Assembly (NCBI RefSeq): GCF_019320115.1
Contig: NC_089584.1
Coordinates: forward strand, 57,532,852-57,596,851
DNA from: Miscanthus floridulus
Lineage: Eukaryota; Streptophyta; Magnoliopsida; Poales; Poaceae
Length of the DNA stretch: 64,000 nucleotides
Reading direction: 5' to 3'
Numbering within the stretch: position 1 is the first letter of the stretch; the number at the start of each line of letters is the position of its first letter. This document shows, piece by piece, positions 44,994 through 54,500 of the stretch. The notes below the pieces were generated by a model. The model had not been told where the DNA came from. It saw nothing but the letters and a program-made list of their open reading frames with translations, and ran no database searches. The position numbers were made by a program, and so were the translations under genes.

Positions 44994-46713
44994 GTAAGTA
45001 TTTCTATTTCTTAATAATGCATTGGTTGATCATTACTTACTAACGTATTTCCTTTTCATATAGTTATTATAGAAAACAGCCAAGTTATCTTGTAAAACTT
45101 TCACTCTAGTTGACACCATGAGAATTTTGATACACATGAGCTTTGTCATATTGCAATCTCCGCTGTTTGGATAGCTTCTCTAAATACTGTACCTGGGCAC
45201 TATACTTGGGTCTTTATATAACAATCTTTCAAATTTTTAGATGGCACTGCACCATATGTGGTTCTTAGTGTTTTGTGGCCATCAATGCTGTTCCAGTCTG
45301 GCACAAAGACAAAAGAAAGGAACGTTCAGACAAAAAATTTGTGGACCTGTAGTTAGTTGGACTGGAAAGAAGTTATAATACATGGTTCATAGTATCACAT
45401 TTTACCCACTAACCACATCTGAAGGACTGCATATTGGTTGTTCTTTCTGCACTCTGCACTTCCAGACTAGATTGTGGCCCGTGCAATGCTGGGTGACATT
45501 GGATGAAGTAAATGCTTATAGATTTTAAGGGTGGTTTGACTATAATGTGAGATCAAATTATTTTCAAGAATATAATATCCGCGTTGTTCACTCCACTTGT
45601 CACAGAATAAGTGCCTATGAATATCTTCAACTCTGTCAACCAACACAGAGTAACTAGTTACTTGTGGTTTGCTCAATTGCTGTCGGTGCCAGCTTGCAGT
45701 GTTTTCTTGTTGGTGTTGGCGTGTACGAAAATATGTATGGAACTTCTTGCAAAACTCACTGAAGTTTTGTAACAGGTTTTCCGGATTTGGTCTTTGTGTA
45801 TTCTTCATCTACACTTTTTAATTCATACAATAGTTTTGTCTATCCTGATGTACCTGTACCTTTCATGATTAATAAAAAGTATGTTTTCCACTGTATGAAG
45901 ATTTATCCAACTGCAGTGAGAATATTAAATTATTAATTCCTGAGTTCTCTTTCTTACTATGCTCTACTCCCTCCGTCCCTAAATAACTGTTGTTTTTTGT
46001 TTCCATGCTGTAAGTTTAGGAAAATGCGTGCAACATTTGTATCTCCAAATAAATTTATTATTAAAATAGATTCAACGATCTATCTAATATTAATTTTGTA
46101 GTGTAAATATTAATATTTTTTATATATTTTTAGTCAAAGTTGTTTCTCGGTAAGCGAAAACGACAGTTATTTAGGGATGGAGGGAGTATGTTCCATTGTG
46201 ATGTGAATCTCAAACTTTACAGAACAACGAATTCACCTACAAAAGACAACACTGCTTCTCATTGAAATCTTTCATGGGGATGTTGCTCTTTTGATGGTGC
46301 GGGTATTGTAGTAAATGAAGTTGCAAATAAAATTGATTATTATTAGGGGAGATGCATATTAAGAAATTGCTGGAATTCATATCAAATCATAGAAGGTGTT
46401 CAGGAGCAAACTGAAAAAGCTAGAAAGGTATACATTTGGGAGAAGTGACAATGTATTTGGATGCAAATTTGCTAAGCTTGCATGTCATATGCACTTCTAA
46501 TTTTGTGCAACATTCATCTTCAGGGGTAACTAACTTCTTCATCTGATATGTAATTGCATTTTTTGACGTGATTACAAAGTTTGCGAACATGGCAAAATAT
46601 TGATGGGGCTGTACTCTTTTGATAGTAATAAGATTTTTAAATAATGTCAATTGACAGATGCACTGCTAGATATTAGAAAAACACTGCTGGGCTTTTCATG
46701 TGTCAGCTTCAAG
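44994..46713 (+). other. Start of cyclin-T intron 4 (continues beyond the window)
   Basis: Donor GGGTAAGTA at 44993/44994. The region is AT-rich and non-coding apart from a Stowaway MITE at 45967-46186. The L1 LINE begins at 46714. No reading frame matching the next part of the cyclin fold was found here or at 62872-64000. Confidence 0.7.
45967..46186. mobile_element. Stowaway MITE
   Basis: Classic Stowaway ends CTCCCTCCGTCCCTAAATAA / TTATTTAGGGATGGAGGGAG, flanked by TA target duplications (45965-45966 and 46187-46188). It is 220 bases long, AT-rich inside, with no ORF. It lies inside cyclin-T intron 4. Confidence 0.96.
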
Positions 46714-47652
46714 TTTTTTTTTCTCGAAAACGCAGGAGAGCTGCGCTTGATTATATTAAGAAGAAAGAAAGGGGCTAGAGCCCTACAACACACGCCACAC
46801 ACAACCCCACACAATTTAGAGATTACATTCGCGCCCGAAAATAGAAATGGAAGCGACCAAAAAGACTAGCACTAAGCTAACCACCGAGAGGTGCTGTCAA
46901 AGAGGACAGACCCTTAGCTCCTGCTAGACTCCACAGCCGGCGCTCTTCTCCAGCAAGGGTAAGTGCACCACCAAGGCTGGGGACAATACCATAAAAAACG
47001 CAATGGTTCTGATGGTTCCAAAGAGTCCATGCCCCGAGCACAATGAGAGAGTTGAGACCTTTTTGCATCAATCCGCTCGTTGCTCCAATAACTTGTTCCC
47101 ACCAGCTGTCAAAAGAAGTGTCTGAAGGTTGTGGTGACAAGGAATGGAGACCAACCCGCCTTAAAAAGTAATACCAGAATTGCCTAGCAAAGACACAGGA
47201 GACTAGAAGGTGGTTGATAGTCTCATCTTCCTGGTCATAGAGAGGGCACTGTTCAGGATGAGGCGCCCACGTCGCGCGAGGCGATCCGCCGTCCAGCTCC
47301 GATTGTGGGCCACCAACCAAAGGAAAAAGCGGCATTTGAGCGGTGGCCAGGTTCTCCAAATCCTCTCATACAGTCCAAACTGAGTAGATCCCATGAAGAA
47401 ACTCTCATAAGCAGACTTGGCTGAGTATTGCCCACTATTTGATAGCCGCCAAATGTGGACATCTTCGACATCAGGCTCTAGTTCAAAGTTGTACAACATT
47501 TCCCAGAGATGAAGTCCACAATAACACCAACCGTGAGGGCTCCCTTGATATCCAAAACCCAGCTGTGATCAGTAAGGGCTTCCTGGACAGTACGCGTTTC
47601 AGCCTTCTCTTTGGGATGGCTTCTAGTAGTCGAGGTGCAAGATCAGCGATAC

Positions 47653-47994
47653 TGTTGGAGTACGTCAGGGGCCTATTGGGCCTGGGTTGGCTATATAGCC
47701 CATTAGTGTTAGGGTTAATTAGAGATAAGGGTCGTTTACTTAAGGGTCAAGTAAGCCTGGCTTGGGAGTCAAGTAAACCTCTCTATATAAGGAGAGGAGA
47801 TGTATCAATCTAATTAAGCAAGAATTAAGAAGGAAAACCCTTCCCTCTTGCCCGGCCGTGGGCAAACGCCCCGCGGCCGGCTCTCTCTCTCACCCCCGCA
47901 GCCCTAGCCATGAACAGTACTCGCGGCACTGTAGCGCTGCAGCCGCTGTCGCTACCCTCGACTCTCTTCACTCAATCCTAGCAACCACATAACA
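47653..47994 (+). repeat. 5' LTR of the non-autonomous element
   Basis: TG...CA ends. A TATA-like TATATAA is at 47784-47790. Matched by 54159-54500. Confidence 0.95.
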
Positions 47995-48022
47995 TCTGGT
48001 ATCAGAGATCTCTGGTTCGATC

Positions 48023-48205
48023 ATGTGGTTCGATCATGTCCACCCCCTGCCATCAATGCCAGCGCCGTCGGCCGCGTCGGGGTTGTCGTCCGCATCCTCG
48101 GGAGCGCCCTTGATGTTGGAATCTTTGGCCGCCGACGTGGCTGCGATTGCCCGCGGCATGGCGGCCATGCAGGCGACCCTGGCCGCCCTCATCCCACCAC
48201 CTCTC
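48023..48205 (+). pseudogene. gag N-terminus of the non-autonomous element (first half)
   Basis: The frame starts at the ATG at 48023 (or 48053) and encodes a small, alanine-rich stretch (ESLAADVAAIARGMAAMQAT). It reaches ALIPPPL at 48205, where the chromovirus is inserted. It continues in frame at 53307 once the chromovirus and one CTCTC are removed. Confidence 0.75.
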
Positions 48206-48580
48206 TGTCAAGGGCCTCAAACCCCTGACTGGCCAGACCTTGGCTGCGTAGCTCGTAGCCGCCGTCCGTCACGCCGGCGAGGTTATGCCCCTCGGCCGTC
48301 GGCTTAAGAGAGAAAGAGAGATTAGGGATAACTTCTTTGTTGATCTCAATTGTCCCAGCGTACATGCATATATGGCCCGTGGCCTAACAGATGGAGAAGG
48401 CTCTCCTTGATTGTAGGACTAATCCAACAAGGAAGCAACTAATCAGCTAGCTAACTTTCCTCCTAGCCACTCGCCTGCCCTTCCTGTGCCCGGGCTGCTC
48501 GCTCGGCCGTTGCTCGCTCGGCCGCCCGGCGCACGTCGCGGGCTCTCCTGCGCCTGGCGTATGTGCGACCGCACATGACA
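48206..48580 (-). repeat. 3' LTR of the chromovirus
   Basis: 375 bases, longer than the other copy by a 15-base duplication (GCTCGCTCGGCCGTT region, about 48498-48525) and by two bases in an AG run. Confidence 0.93.
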
Positions 48581-48693
48581 TCTCTCCTGCCGTCGAAGAC
48601 CAGCTCGTCCTCGAGCTGAAAAGTGGGAAAGCGAGCACGGAAGTCGTCGAAGTCCTCCCAGCTCGCAGATGCCGCCGGCTCGTCTTTCCACTA
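48463..48693 (-). pseudogene. Chromodomain region of the chromovirus, cut off by a TAG
   Basis: Downstream of the TAG at 48691-48693 the same frame continues: WKDEPAASASWEDFDDFRAR and FPTFQLEDELVFDGRRDVM, a typical chromodomain end. It then runs as an arginine-rich tail into the 3' LTR to a TAG at 48463-48465. Chromodomains guide integration by binding histone marks. QVLV-stop-WKDE fits a single CAG-to-TAG change. Confidence 0.85.
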
Positions 48694-51600
48694 GACCAGC
48701 ACCTGTCGCACTCCGCGTGCCAGCCGGGCAGCGGTGATCTTGTCAGGCGCCAGCACCACGGCGCCGTTGTGGGTTGGTGGCAGTGCCGGGGGCGTGGCTG
48801 GGGGCGTGCCGACAAACTTCTTGAGCACCCCAACGTGGAACACATCATGGAGGCGGGCCCCCTGGGGAAGCTGCAGCCGGACAGCCACGTCGTTGATGAC
48901 CTCCTCGACGCAGTACGGCCCGACGAAACGTGGCTTGAGCTTGCCGGCGGTGGTACGTGGCAGGGATGCCGCTGGGCGCTGCCGGAGACGAAGGAGTACC
49001 CAGTCACCTACTTGGTACGCCACCGGGCGATGATGCTGGTCGTAGACACGCTTCTGGACCGCCTGTGCTTGTTCGAGGCGATAGCGGACGTCGTCGAGGA
49101 AGGCTGCGCGGTCCTCCATCTCCTGGGCAACAGCAGCCACGCGCGTCTCGCCGAGCTCATACGAGCGGATGGTCGGCGGGTCACGGCCATAGACCACGCG
49201 GAACGGTGTCTCCCGGAGTGACGATTGGAAGGCGGTGTTGTAGGTGTACTCGGCCCACGGGAGCCAACGGAGCCACTGCCGAGGACGGTCGCCGGTGAAG
49301 CAGCGGAGGTACATGACGATCACCCGGTTGGCGGCCTTCGTCTGGCCATCCGTTTGCGGATGAAATGCCGACGACATGAAGAGCTTGGTGCCGGTGAGGC
49401 GCATGAGTTCGGTCCAGAACGCGGACGTGAACACCGGGTCGCGGTCCGAGACGATGGACTGCGGAACGCCATGAAGGCGGACGATGTCGGCGAAGAAAGC
49501 TTGGGCGACGGTCTCGGCAGTGTAGGGGTGCGCCAGCGGGATGAAGTGGCAGTACTTGCTGAAGCGGTCGACGACGGAGAGGATGACCGTCTTGCCCTGC
49601 ACCCGTGGCAGCGCCTCAATGAAGTCGATGCCGATGTCGGCCCAAACGCTGGAAGGGATTGGCAGCGGCTGGAGCAGACCGGCTGGCCTCAAGTGGTCTG
49701 ACTTGTACTTCTGGCATGTGGCGCACGCCTTCACAAATTCCTGCACCAAACGACGCATGTTGGGGAAATGAAAGTCACGCCGTAGACGGTGCAGCGTGCG
49801 GTGGACGCCTTCATGGCCGTCGTCGTGGACCGCGGCCAGGATCTCCTGAAGGAGTGGCGATGCGGCTGGGATGTAGAGGCGGCCCTCCAGGGCGACCATG
49901 CCGTCGGTGATGGTCCACGGTGCGGTGCGGGTTTCCGCACGGAGCTCGTCGTGGATGGCGACCAGCGCTGGATCAGTGGCCTGGGCGTGGCGGAGGCGCT
50001 CGATGAAGTCGAACCGGGGCGCCGAGATGGCCAGCAGCTCGCCCTCGTTGTCGCGGCGGGAGAGAGCGTCGGCGACGGTGTTCGTGGCGCCCGAGCGGTA
50101 CTCCACCGTGAAGTCGAAGCCCAGGAGCTTGCCGACCCAGTGGTGCTGCGGTATCGTGGCGAGGCGTTGGTCGAGGAGGTATTTCAGACTGTAGTGGTCC
50201 GTCTTGACGAGAAAGCGGCGCCCCCACAAGTAGGGCCTCCAGTGCCGGACCGCCTGAACGAGGCCAATGAGCTCGCGCTCGTAGGCGGCCAGGACGCGGT
50301 GACGTGGTGCCACTGGCCGGCTGAAGTAGGCCACCGGGTGTCCCTCCTGGACGAGAACGGCCCCAAAGCCGAACGTCGACGCGTCGCACTCCACGACGAA
50401 CAGCTTGGCGAAGTCGGGCATGGCGAGGACGGGGGCCGACGTGACCGCCGCCATGAGTGCCGAGAACGCCGCGGCAGCTGCGTCGTCCCACGAGAAGCCA
50501 TCCTTCTTGAGAAGCGCAGTCAGGGGCGCAACCACCGTGCCATAATTATGCACGAACTTGCGGTAGTACCCCGCGAGCCCGAGGAAGCCACGAACAGCAC
50601 GGGCGGAGCAAGGAGCCGGCCAGTCACGAATGGCCTGCACCTTGGCCGGATCCATGGCGACGCCCGCAGCGGAGATGATGTGGCCAAGGTAGGCGACGGC
50701 GGGGGCACCAAAGGAGCATTTGGTGTGCTTGACGAAGAGCTGGTGGCGGCGGAGCTTGTCGAGGACAGCACGAAGATGGCGCAGATGATCCGCCCATGTC
50801 TTGCTGTAAATCAAAATATCGTCAAAAAATACCAAGGCGAAGCGGCGGAGGAACGACCGGAGTACGTCGTTCATCAAGGCTTGGAATGTGGCCGGCGCGT
50901 TGCAGAGTCCGAACGCCATGACCAAGAACTCGTACAGGCCGTCATGCGTGCGGAACGCCGTTTTGTGGACGTCCTCGGACCGCATGCGGACCTGGTGGTA
51001 CCCCGACTGCAGATCCAGCTTGGAGAAGAATTTGGCGCCATTGAGCTCGTCCAGCAACTCATCCACCACCGGTATCGGGAAGGCGTCCTTGACCGTCATC
51101 GCGTTCAGGGCCCGGTAGTCGACGCAGAAGCGCCATGAACCGTCGGGCTTCTTGACGAGGAGGACCGGCGACGAGAACGGCGAGTCGCTGCGGCGGACGA
51201 TCCCATGTTCAATCATGGCGGCACATTGCCACTCCAATTCGTCCTTGTGGGCAGCCGGGTACCGGTAGGGGCGTACGGCTACCGGCTGCGCATCGGGCTT
51301 CAGCAAGATGCGGTGGTCGTGGGCGCGCTTGGGGGGTAGGCCGGTCGGTGTGGCGAAGACCCCCGCAAACGCGTCTAGGAGGGCCTCCAGAAGGGGCTCG
51401 CCAGCTGCCAGGGCACTCAAGGCGGGGCCCGCCGCGGTGGGCACGCCAGCCCAAGAGACGGTGCGGCCCTCGCGTTGGAATGACATGCGCCGGTTGGCCA
51501 GGTCCCAGACAATGGGCCCCAGCGCTCCGAGCCACTTGGTGCCGAGGACGATGTCGTACCCAGCCAGGGGCATGACGAAGAGGTCCACCGGGAACGGGTC

Positions 51601-51831
51601 ACCGGCGATGAGCAGTGGCGCGTCGCGGATGACGCCGGCGCAGGTGATCCTCTCGCCATTGGCGACCATGGCCGTGAGGCGGGGCCGCTGACGGAGAGGC
51701 AGTCCGGACCGCCGCGCTGCCTCCTCGGAGATGAAATTGTGGGTGCTGCCGGAGTCGAGGAGGGCGACGAGCGAGGCAGCCCCCAGCGCCACCGCGAGCT
51801 GCATGGTGTTCGCCATGGACACGCCGGCCAC
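48691..51831 (-). CDS. Chromovirus pol (1046 aa open): protease, RT, RNase H, integrase; integrase Glu replaced by Lys
   Basis: Residue numbering from the ATG at 51831. Protease has DSGSTHNF at 26-33. RT covers about 160-400, with YHQVRMRSEDVHKTAF and an intact FFDD at 335-338. RNase H covers about 470-590 (VVECDASTFGFGAVL, KTDHYSLKYLLDQ). Integrase has a zinc-binding HHCC (H669, H673, C703, C706), then catalytic D736 (GIDFIEAL) and D796 (VSDRDPVF). The third catalytic residue, expected 35 residues after D796, is K832 (codon AAG at 49336-49338) instead of glutamate. The stop at 48691-48693 (TAG) cuts the ORF before the chromodomain. Apart from these the ORF is fully open. The natural start would be the gag ATG. 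Confidence 0.95.
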   Translation of the reverse strand: MAGVSMANTMQLAVALGAASLVALLDSGSTHNFISEEAARRSGLPLRQRPRLTAMVANGERITCAGVIRDAPLLIAGDPFPVDLFVMPLAGYDIVLGTKWLGALGPIVWDLANRRMSFQREGRTVSWAGVPTAAGPALSALAAGEPLLEALLDAFAGVFATPTGLPPKRAHDHRILLKPDAQPVAVRPYRYPAAHKDELEWQCAAMIEHGIVRRSDSPFSSPVLLVKKPDGSWRFCVDYRALNAMTVKDAFPIPVVDELLDELNGAKFFSKLDLQSGYHQVRMRSEDVHKTAFRTHDGLYEFLVMAFGLCNAPATFQALMNDVLRSFLRRFALVFFDDILIYSKTWADHLRHLRAVLDKLRRHQLFVKHTKCSFGAPAVAYLGHIISAAGVAMDPAKVQAIRDWPAPCSARAVRGFLGLAGYYRKFVHNYGTVVAPLTALLKKDGFSWDDAAAAAFSALMAAVTSAPVLAMPDFAKLFVVECDASTFGFGAVLVQEGHPVAYFSRPVAPRHRVLAAYERELIGLVQAVRHWRPYLWGRRFLVKTDHYSLKYLLDQRLATIPQHHWVGKLLGFDFTVEYRSGATNTVADALSRRDNEGELLAISAPRFDFIERLRHAQATDPALVAIHDELRAETRTAPWTITDGMVALEGRLYIPAASPLLQEILAAVHDDGHEGVHRTLHRLRRDFHFPNMRRLVQEFVKACATCQKYKSDHLRPAGLLQPLPIPSSVWADIGIDFIEALPRVQGKTVILSVVDRFSKYCHFIPLAHPYTAETVAQAFFADIVRLHGVPQSIVSDRDPVFTSAFWTELMRLTGTKLFMSSAFHPQTDGQTKAANRVIVMYLRCFTGDRPRQWLRWLPWAEYTYNTAFQSSLRETPFRVVYGRDPPTIRSYELGETRVAAVAQEMEDRAAFLDDVRYRLEQAQAVQKRVYDQHHRPVAYQVGDWVLLRLRQRPAASLPRTTAGKLKPRFVGPYCVEEVINDVAVRLQLPQGARLHDVFHVGVLKKFVGTPPATPPALPPTHNGAVVLAPDKITAARLARGVRQVLV

Positions 51832-51834
51832 GGC

Positions 51835-52809
51835 CTATAGCGAGAAGCAGGGAGCCTCCTTGTCCCCCGCTTCAGCGGCGTCGTCGGTGTCGTCGATCTC
51901 CACACCGTATACGAAGAAGATCCGCTTGCAAAACCTGTTATGGCCACGAGAGTACTTTTCATCACAGTTAAAACATAGGCCAACGCGACGACGTTCCGCC
52001 TGCTCCGCCGTGGAGAGGCGCCGCTGGTTGCCCTCGCGGCGTCCCTGGTCGGCACCCGCCGGTGGCGCGGGCAGCGCCAGCTGCTGGGGCGGCGCAGGAA
52101 GAACCGGGCGAGGCGGCGGCGACGGCAGCAGACCACGCGCGGCGGGCCGAGCCGGGGCCTGGGCCTGCCTGTCGATCTCCATGAGCTCCACCTGGCGCGC
52201 CAAACTCATCGCGTTGGCGTGTGTCTCGGGGTTGTGGATGCGCACCGCATGACTCAGAGGCGGAAGGAGGCCGCCGGTGTAGAGCTGGACCCGTCGGATC
52301 TCGTCAAGCCGGCCGACGCGGGGAAGGAGTGCTTGGAACCGATTGGAGTACTCCTCCACCATCCCGGTACGCCGGCACTCCGAGAGCTCGAACAGGGGGG
52401 CCGATCGGAGAGGAGGGCCAAACCGCAAATGGAGGAGTTCCTTGAATCGACCCCAGCGCGGCGTGCCTTCATCCTCCTGGAGCTGGACGTACCACAGCTG
52501 GGCCACGTCTTCGAGATTGAACGAGGCCATCCATACCTTCTCTTCCGGCATGGTTCTCTGTTGGTGAAAGTAGGACTCACATCGGTTGATGAAGATCAGC
52601 GGATCGGATTTGCCGTCGAAGCGCGGGAAGTCCATCTTCTGGAACCGCGGTGGCCGGTCGTTGTGATGGATGCCGTCGGTGGGCCCGGCACCCGCCGAGG
52701 AAGAGCTCGACTTGTCCTTCAGGGATGCCAGGTCGGCCTTCATGGTCGCCATATCCGCGGACAGATCCTGGAGCATCTTGGTGAGGTCGGCGATGGCTTG
52801 TTCCCCCAT
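51835..52809 (-). CDS. Chromovirus gag (324 aa), followed by an in-frame TAG and pol
   Basis: The ATG at 52809 gives MGEQAIADLTKMLQDLSADM, a short coiled-coil leader. The gag domain spans about residues 55-200 (DFPRFDGKSDPLIFINRCES, FNLEDVAQLWYVQLQEDEG, YSNRFQALLPRVGRLDEIRR). A proline/alanine-rich linker and one zinc knuckle (CFNCDEKYSRGHNRFC, near residue 290) follow. It would form the particle and bind element RNA. The TAG at 51835-51837 is in the same frame as pol, and the coding sense continues directly after it (AVAGVSMAN). Either this stop is a CAG-to-TAG mutation or gag ends here naturally; the former is likelier because this lineage usually has one gag-pol ORF. Confidence 0.9.
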   Translation of the reverse strand: MGEQAIADLTKMLQDLSADMATMKADLASLKDKSSSSSAGAGPTDGIHHNDRPPRFQKMDFPRFDGKSDPLIFINRCESYFHQQRTMPEEKVWMASFNLEDVAQLWYVQLQEDEGTPRWGRFKELLHLRFGPPLRSAPLFELSECRRTGMVEEYSNRFQALLPRVGRLDEIRRVQLYTGGLLPPLSHAVRIHNPETHANAMSLARQVELMEIDRQAQAPARPAARGLLPSPPPRPVLPAPPQQLALPAPPAGADQGRREGNQRRLSTAEQAERRRVGLCFNCDEKYSRGHNRFCKRIFFVYGVEIDDTDDAAEAGDKEAPCFSL

Positions 52810-52943
52810 GATCGGCTGGGCAGCGGTGGATGCGGTGGAGGAAGACGGGGATGGCGGTGGTGAGGATGGTGGTGCGGCGGCGGTGGATAGGCTGGTGGAG
52901 CGGGAGCGAGGCGGCGAAGTTCGCCGGACTCGTGATACCAGGT

Positions 52944-53301
52944 TGTCAAGGGCCTCAAACCCCTAACTGGCCGGACCTCGGCTACGTAGCTCGTAGCCGC
53001 CGTCCGTCACGCCGGCGAGGTTATGCCCCTCGGCCGTCGGCTTAAGAGAGAAAGAGATTAGGGATAACTTCTTCGTTGATCTCAATTGTCCCAGCGTACA
53101 TGCATATATGGCCCGTGGCCTAACAGATGGAGAATGCTCTCCTTGATTGTAGGACTAATCCAACAAGGAAGCAACTAATCAGCTAGCTAACTTTCCTCCT
53201 AGCCACTCGCCTGCCCTTCCTGCGCCCTGGCTGCTCGCTCGGCCGCTTGGCGCACGTCGCGAGCTCTCCTGCGCCTGGCGTATGTGCGACCGCACATGAC
53301 A
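52944..53301 (-). repeat. 5' LTR of the chromovirus
   Basis: 358 bases, followed on the minus strand after three bases by the primer-binding site. Confidence 0.93.
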
Positions 53302-53306
53302 CTCTC

Positions 53307-53754
53307 CCTCCACAACAGCCGGCACCACCACCACCTCCACAGTCGTGGCAGCCGCAGGCGATCTTTCCCTACGGCATGCCCCAGACCAGCGGGACGGGGG
53401 TGCCCCTCCACTTGCTGCGGTCCCAGGGCGTCCCCATCCAGCAGATCAGGTTCCCGTCGTCGCCGTCACTGCTTCCGGCTTTGGATCGCTGGTTCGTCGA
53501 AACCCATCTACACGGCGCCAGTACCCAGCCGCACCTACCACCGCTCCCGACCACCGGGGTTGTCATGGCGCGGCGCCCTGGCTCCGGGCGTCCTCGACGG
53601 CGGGGTGGACGGCCCCTTGTTCCACGGCGGCAGCCTGATGCCGACGCTCTCCGCCGCGTCGCCCTCGCTGGACAGCACGGGCGCGGCGCCCTCGGCCGCT
53701 GCACAGGACCCGCCGCCCAAGTTTTACAAGTTGGAGTTCGCCACATACGGTTGA
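53307..53754 (+). pseudogene. gag of the non-autonomous element (second half, truncated)
   Basis: The frame reads PPQQPAPPPPPQSWQPQAIF, then PYGMPQTSGTGVPL and VPIQQIRFPSSPSLLPALDR, a proline-rich gag leader. After a frameshift near 53565 it reaches DPPPKFYKLEFATYG, the beginning of a gag core domain, then stops at TGA 53752-53754. Everything downstream of this point in a normal gag-pol is deleted. Confidence 0.75.
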
Positions 53755-54158
53755 GGAGGCACATCCCTCCACCTCGTTCTCCATAGAAAGTCCTCCGCTC
53801 TTCTCCGTGCGGTGCAAACCAGCAGCCGTCTGGCGGGGAGAAGGCGCCACTGGCCGTGAGGGCGCCTCCGCTGGTCGCTGTTGCGACCACTTCCAGGTGG
53901 CCATACACATGCACCCCTTGCGTCTACATGGTGTCCATGGGATCCAGGAGGATGTATACATGCAGGTTTGGCGAGTGGATGGTGTCCACCTTATGTTCAG
54001 GAGTCAAAAATAAAGAGTCCCAGTCTATTTTAGGTTGAGAATAATAAAATAAGCCAAGATGTAAAAGGCTTGTTTTTTAGGTGTTAGGAGTCGAGTCAGC
54101 GTTATAAGTTCGTTAGGTTGCAGCTCGAGGACGAGTTGCATGTCCAGGTGGGGTGTAG
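53755..54158 (+). other. 3' region of the non-autonomous element
   Basis: Non-coding sequence between the truncated gag and the 3' LTR. Near 54118-54140 the words CAGCTCGAGGACGAG resemble the end of a gypsy pol (QLEDEL), so the deletion removed the middle of an originally autonomous element. Confidence 0.55.
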
Positions 54159-54500
54159 TGTTGGAGTACGTCAGGGGCCTATTGGGCCTGGGATGGCTGT
54201 ATAGCCCATTAGTGTTAGGGTTAATTAGAGATAAGGGCCCTTTACTTAAGGGTCAAGTAAGCCTGGCTTGGGAGTCAAGTAAACCTCTCTATATAAGGAG
54301 AGGAGATGTATCAATCTAATCAAGCAAGAATTAAGAAGGAAAACCCTTCCCTCTTGCCCGGCCGTGGGCAAACGCCCCGCGGCCGGCTCTCTCTCTCACC
54401 CCTGCAGCCCTAGCCATGAACAGTACCCGCGGTACTGTAGCGTGGCAGCCGCCGTCACTACCCTCGACTCTCTCCTCTCAATCCTAGCAACCACATAACA
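54159..54500 (+). repeat. 3' LTR of the non-autonomous element
   Basis: Same length as the 5' copy. It is preceded by the purine-rich AGGTGGGGTGTAG, a likely polypurine tract. Confidence 0.95.

Larger units (their letters stand above)
48206..53301 (-). mobile_element. Ty3/gypsy chromovirus, near complete, inserted in the non-autonomous element
   Basis: LTRs 48206-48580 and 52944-53301 (plus-strand ends TGTCAAGGGCC and CGCACATGACA) flank a minus-strand gag-pol. A perfect target duplication CTCTC is present (48201-48205 and 53302-53306). The primer-binding site TGGTATCACGAG (minus) lies at 52929-52940, and a purine-rich GGCAGGAGAGA (minus) precedes the 3' LTR. LTR divergence is about 3%, plus a 15-bp and a 2-bp indel. 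The short size and compact gag-pol with C-terminal chromodomain fit the Reina-like chromoviruses; that lineage name is inference. Confidence 0.95.
47653..54500 (+). mobile_element. Non-autonomous LTR element (gag remnant only) inserted in the L1 LINE
   Basis: Identical-length LTRs (342 bases; 47653-47994 and 54159-54500) begin TGTTGGAGTACG and end CACATAACA. A perfect 5-bp target duplication GATAC (47648-47652 and 54501-54505) frames the element. A primer-binding site TGGTATCAGAG starts at 47997. Without the nested chromovirus the element is only about 1.75 kb: a gag N-terminus (48023-48205 plus 53307-53754) and a short 3' region. RT, RNase H and integrase are missing, so it would have depended on another element. 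About 14 mismatches in 342 bases between the LTRs give roughly 4% divergence. Confidence 0.95.

Noticed and set aside
49789..51138. Long plus-strand open frame (449 codons)
   Set aside because: It lies antisense to the chromovirus pol, which has clear protease, RT and integrase motifs. Its GC-rich codon pattern makes mirror frames open; no domain was recognised.
54396..54500. Natural C-terminus of the L1 RT ORF (the reading frame runs on past 54500)
   Set aside because: The last 34 codons are LTR sequence of the inserted element; the true LINE sequence resumes at 47652.
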